A stretch of DNA of 64,000 nucleotides from assembly GCA_947259185.1 (NCBI GenBank), contig CAMYKT010000008.1, forward strand, positions 1 to 64,000, in the 5' to 3' direction. Numbering within the stretch: the first letter of the stretch is position 1; the number at the start of each line of letters is the position of its first letter. The stretch comes from an uncultured Methanobacteriaceae archaeon (GTDB taxonomy: Archaea > Methanobacteriota > Methanobacteria > Methanobacteriales > Methanobacteriaceae). The notes beneath the pieces are model-generated. The model did not search any database. It saw only the letters and a list, made by a program, of their open reading frames with translations, and was not told where the DNA came from. The position numbers and the translations under genes were made by a program. Below, in pieces: positions 62,538 through 64,000 of the stretch.

Positions 62538-62597
62538 TCCTGGTGATGGAGTTCCACCACTAACCGCTTTTTTTTTTTAAAGGTGATGAATCCTATT
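62538..62597 (+). ncRNA. Candidate fluoride (crcB-type) riboswitch upstream of a cation/proton antiporter
   Basis: The core GGTGATGGAGTTCCACCA (62542-62559), CTAACCGC (62560-62567) and, after a T-run, GGTGATGAATCCTATT (62582-62597) follow the crcB motif order GG-GAUGG-GUUCxxCC, AACCGC, and GAUGxxUCCUAC. UGGUG and CACCA would form the first stem; GGA and UCC would start the pseudoknot, with one mismatch in a 5-bp pairing. The 11-T run at 62568-62578 lies in the variable loop and is unusual. The next gene encodes a transporter of a class known to be fluoride-riboswitch controlled. No structure program was run. Confidence 0.65.
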
Positions 62598-62666
62598 TAA
62601 TGTATCCTTTTAAAAAATAGTTTATTAATATGCAGGAATTAAAAATAATATTTAAATGGTGGAATA

Positions 62667-63866
62667 ATGGAAGTATTAGCATTAACTCTGGCTTTGATTA
62701 TATTACTGGGCCTCATCTCCAGTAGATTTTTTTCCAAGATAGGATTTCCGGGATTATTTGGATTACTTTTACTGGGAATACTGACAGGGCCCTCAGGACT
62801 AAATTTAATCAGTGGGTCCTTTCTGAACCTATCTGAGGATATCCGGGTTATTGCCCTGATTATTATTCTTTTAAGGGCGGGTCTGGGTTTGCACCGGGAA
62901 GCCATCCGTAAGGTTGGTTCCCCTGCCCTTAAAATGAGTTTTATACCTTGTGTTATTGAAGGGGTGGCCATCATTTTCATATCCCAGCAATTATTGGGAT
63001 TATCCTTTTTAGAAGCAGGGATGCTGGGATTTATTCTGGCGGCTTCTTCCCCGGCCATCATCGTTACCCAGATGCTGTCATTTATCACCCAAAAAAAAGG
63101 AACTGCCCGTGGAATACCCACCCTGATTCTGGCCGGTTCTTCTGCTGATGATGTGGTATCCATCACTCTTTTTTCAGTATTTCTAGGAGCATACACCGGA
63201 GCCAATATTGATTTAACCTACCAGATACTGGGAATACCATTATCCCTGATACTGGGAGCAGCAGGCGGATTTATAATTGGCATTGGTTTATTAAAAATCT
63301 TCCACTACTGGAAAATAAATGCAACCGAGAAAATATTCCTTATCCTGGCAGCAGCCATATTGTTTAAGTCGCTGGGGGACCTCTTAAAGGGTACCGTCCC
63401 GGTGGCTGGATTACTGGGGGTGATGATCATTGGCTTTGTTCTGGTGGACCGGGAACCTAACCTGGGATATAAATTATCCCAGAAATTTGCCCGGATATGG
63501 CTTTTGGCCGAGATAATACTATTTGTACTGGTTGGAGCTCAGGTTGATCTTTCCCTTTCACTGCAGGCCGGATGGCTGGGCCTGATCATAATTATAGGGG
63601 GGCTTCTGGCCCGTAGCTGCGGGGTTTACCTGTCCTTATTGGGCAGTAAACTCAACCTAAAAGAAAAAGTATTCTGTATGGTTTCTTATACTCCTAAAGC
63701 CACGGTACAGGCAGCCATAGGGCCCTTACCTCTGGCAGCTGGAGTTTTATCTGGAGAACTCATCCTGGCCATTTCAGTACTGGCCATTTTAATTACCGCA
63801 CCTATCGGGGCAGCGGCCATAAAATTCACCGGGGAGAGATTCTTAAGTTCTGATGAATCTTCTTAA
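62667..63866 (+). CDS. CPA2-type cation/proton antiporter
   Basis: This 399-residue membrane protein has about 12 hydrophobic segments. The N terminus (SRFFSKIGFPGLFGLLLLGI), LRAGLGLHREAIRKVG, and the paired Asp in LILAGSSADDVVSITLFS mark the CPA2 (electrogenic Na+/H+ or K+/H+) family; GTVPVAGLLGVMIIGFVLVDREP and LVGAQVDLSLSLQAGW are in the second half. Regulatory RCK domains are absent. With the upstream fluoride-riboswitch candidate, a role in fluoride tolerance or pH homeostasis under fluoride is inferred. GGTGG lies 5 nt before the ATG. Confidence 0.87.
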   Translation: MEVLALTLALIILLGLISSRFFSKIGFPGLFGLLLLGILTGPSGLNLISGSFLNLSEDIRVIALIIILLRAGLGLHREAIRKVGSPALKMSFIPCVIEGVAIIFISQQLLGLSFLEAGMLGFILAASSPAIIVTQMLSFITQKKGTARGIPTLILAGSSADDVVSITLFSVFLGAYTGANIDLTYQILGIPLSLILGAAGGFIIGIGLLKIFHYWKINATEKIFLILAAAILFKSLGDLLKGTVPVAGLLGVMIIGFVLVDREPNLGYKLSQKFARIWLLAEIILFVLVGAQVDLSLSLQAGWLGLIIIIGGLLARSCGVYLSLLGSKLNLKEKVFCMVSYTPKATVQAAIGPLPLAAGVLSGELILAISVLAILITAPIGAAAIKFTGERFLSSDESS

Positions 63867-63875
63867 AAAAAATAA

Positions 63876-64000
63876 TTATTCTAAATCAATGAGATTTTCA
63901 AATTCGTCAAAGACCACCTCCAGGCCACACATACTGGGTACGTAGTTGGCGGCCTTAGCAGAATCCACACCAATAACCTGGTAATCCAGCTCTTCAATAG
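63876..64000 (-). CDS. Unidentified protein, C-terminal 40 residues (gene runs off the window)
   Basis: The minus strand is open from the right edge to a TAA at 63876-63878. It encodes IEELDYQVIGVDSAKAANYV, then PSMCGLEVVFDEFENLIDLE. VIGVDSAKAANYV suggests a strand followed by a helix, and a single Cys in PSMCG is present. No family was recognised, and only the end is seen. It converges with the antiporter, 9 nt between stops. Confidence 0.5.
   Translation of the reverse strand, partial: IEELDYQVIGVDSAKAANYVPSMCGLEVVFDEFENLIDLE

Noticed and set aside
62568..62578. The 11-T run as a plain terminator of an upstream transcript
   Set aside because: Upstream on the plus strand there is no gene; hef is on the minus strand. 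The run lies between conserved riboswitch motifs, so it is treated as part of that element.
1..64000. tRNA genes, rRNA genes, insertion sequences and prophage
   Set aside because: All intergenic regions over 100 nt were scanned by eye for tRNA arms, rRNA-like GC-rich blocks, terminal inverted repeats and integrase-type genes. None was found, though a short or degenerate RNA could be missed.

Overview
The window is AT-rich archaeal DNA from a methanogen of the order Methanobacteriales, most like Methanobacterium. The evidence is a split family-B DNA polymerase (PolB2 part next to ribosomal protein S8e), methanogenesis marker protein 11, a secreted protein with pseudomurein-binding-like repeats, MTH865, DUF5654, DUF2299 and UPF0147 proteins, genes for F430/cobamide synthesis, an F420-hydrogenase-beta-like protein, and a Cdc6/Orc1 gene beside an origin whose repeats match the Methanothermobacter mini-ORB (TTTACACTTGAAA). 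No tRNA, rRNA, CRISPR array, insertion sequence or prophage was found.

Layout. 1-5.4 kb: polB2 (partial), rps8e, hypE, small membrane proteins, a DrrAB-type ABC exporter whose permease seems to start at ATA, and a thermonuclease. 5.4-10.5 kb: a 29-residue membrane peptide, a solo Cas4-like nuclease, a DEAD-box helicase and two secreted proteins. 10.6-15.1 kb: an acidic orphan, a CDGSH protein, an ArsR-like regulator, MTH865, an MFS exporter and a zinc ribbon. 15.1-20.4 kb: a leftward operon pdxT-gltB1-gltB3-frhB-like-gltB2, with a bidirectional terminator at its end and a perfect GGAA-N6-TTCC (NrpR-type) site just upstream of its TATA box. 20.4-31.4 kb: malate dehydrogenase, HEAT and TPR proteins (the TPR gene is cut by an in-frame stop), an isopropylmalate/homoisocitrate dehydrogenase, cysteine desulfurase, ribH, hisF, mmp11, a large glycosyltransferase and a tandem PurE. 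31.4-39.4 kb: one giant surface protein of about 2,680 residues broken by a 1-nt frameshift near its N terminus. 39.7-50.1 kb: UbiD, an operon DUF35-cfbA-thiL-amrS, two prepilin-like proteins, MgtE plus a PhoU/TrkA-C protein, and a CobJ fused to a Cys-rich domain. 50.5-64 kb: PolD small subunit, aldolase, UPF0147, cbiG, cbiB, DUF2299, a replication origin of about 1 kb, cdc6/orc1, pyrB, trmI, hef, and a CPA2 antiporter preceded by a candidate fluoride riboswitch.

How the parts fit. Replication and repair functions (PolB2, PolD small subunit, Cdc6, Hef) lie at both ends, with the origin at about 56.0-57.0 kb. The glutamate synthase operon carries its three domains as separate genes and has an F420-hydrogenase-beta-like protein in place of GltD. 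That protein has its domains in circularly permuted order, and the operator suggests nitrogen control. The strongest items for a second look are the fluoride-riboswitch candidate, the oriC architecture, the permuted FrhB-like glutamate synthase partner with its NrpR site, and the apparent AUA and AUU start codons. All functional calls come from reading motifs by eye; no database search was run.
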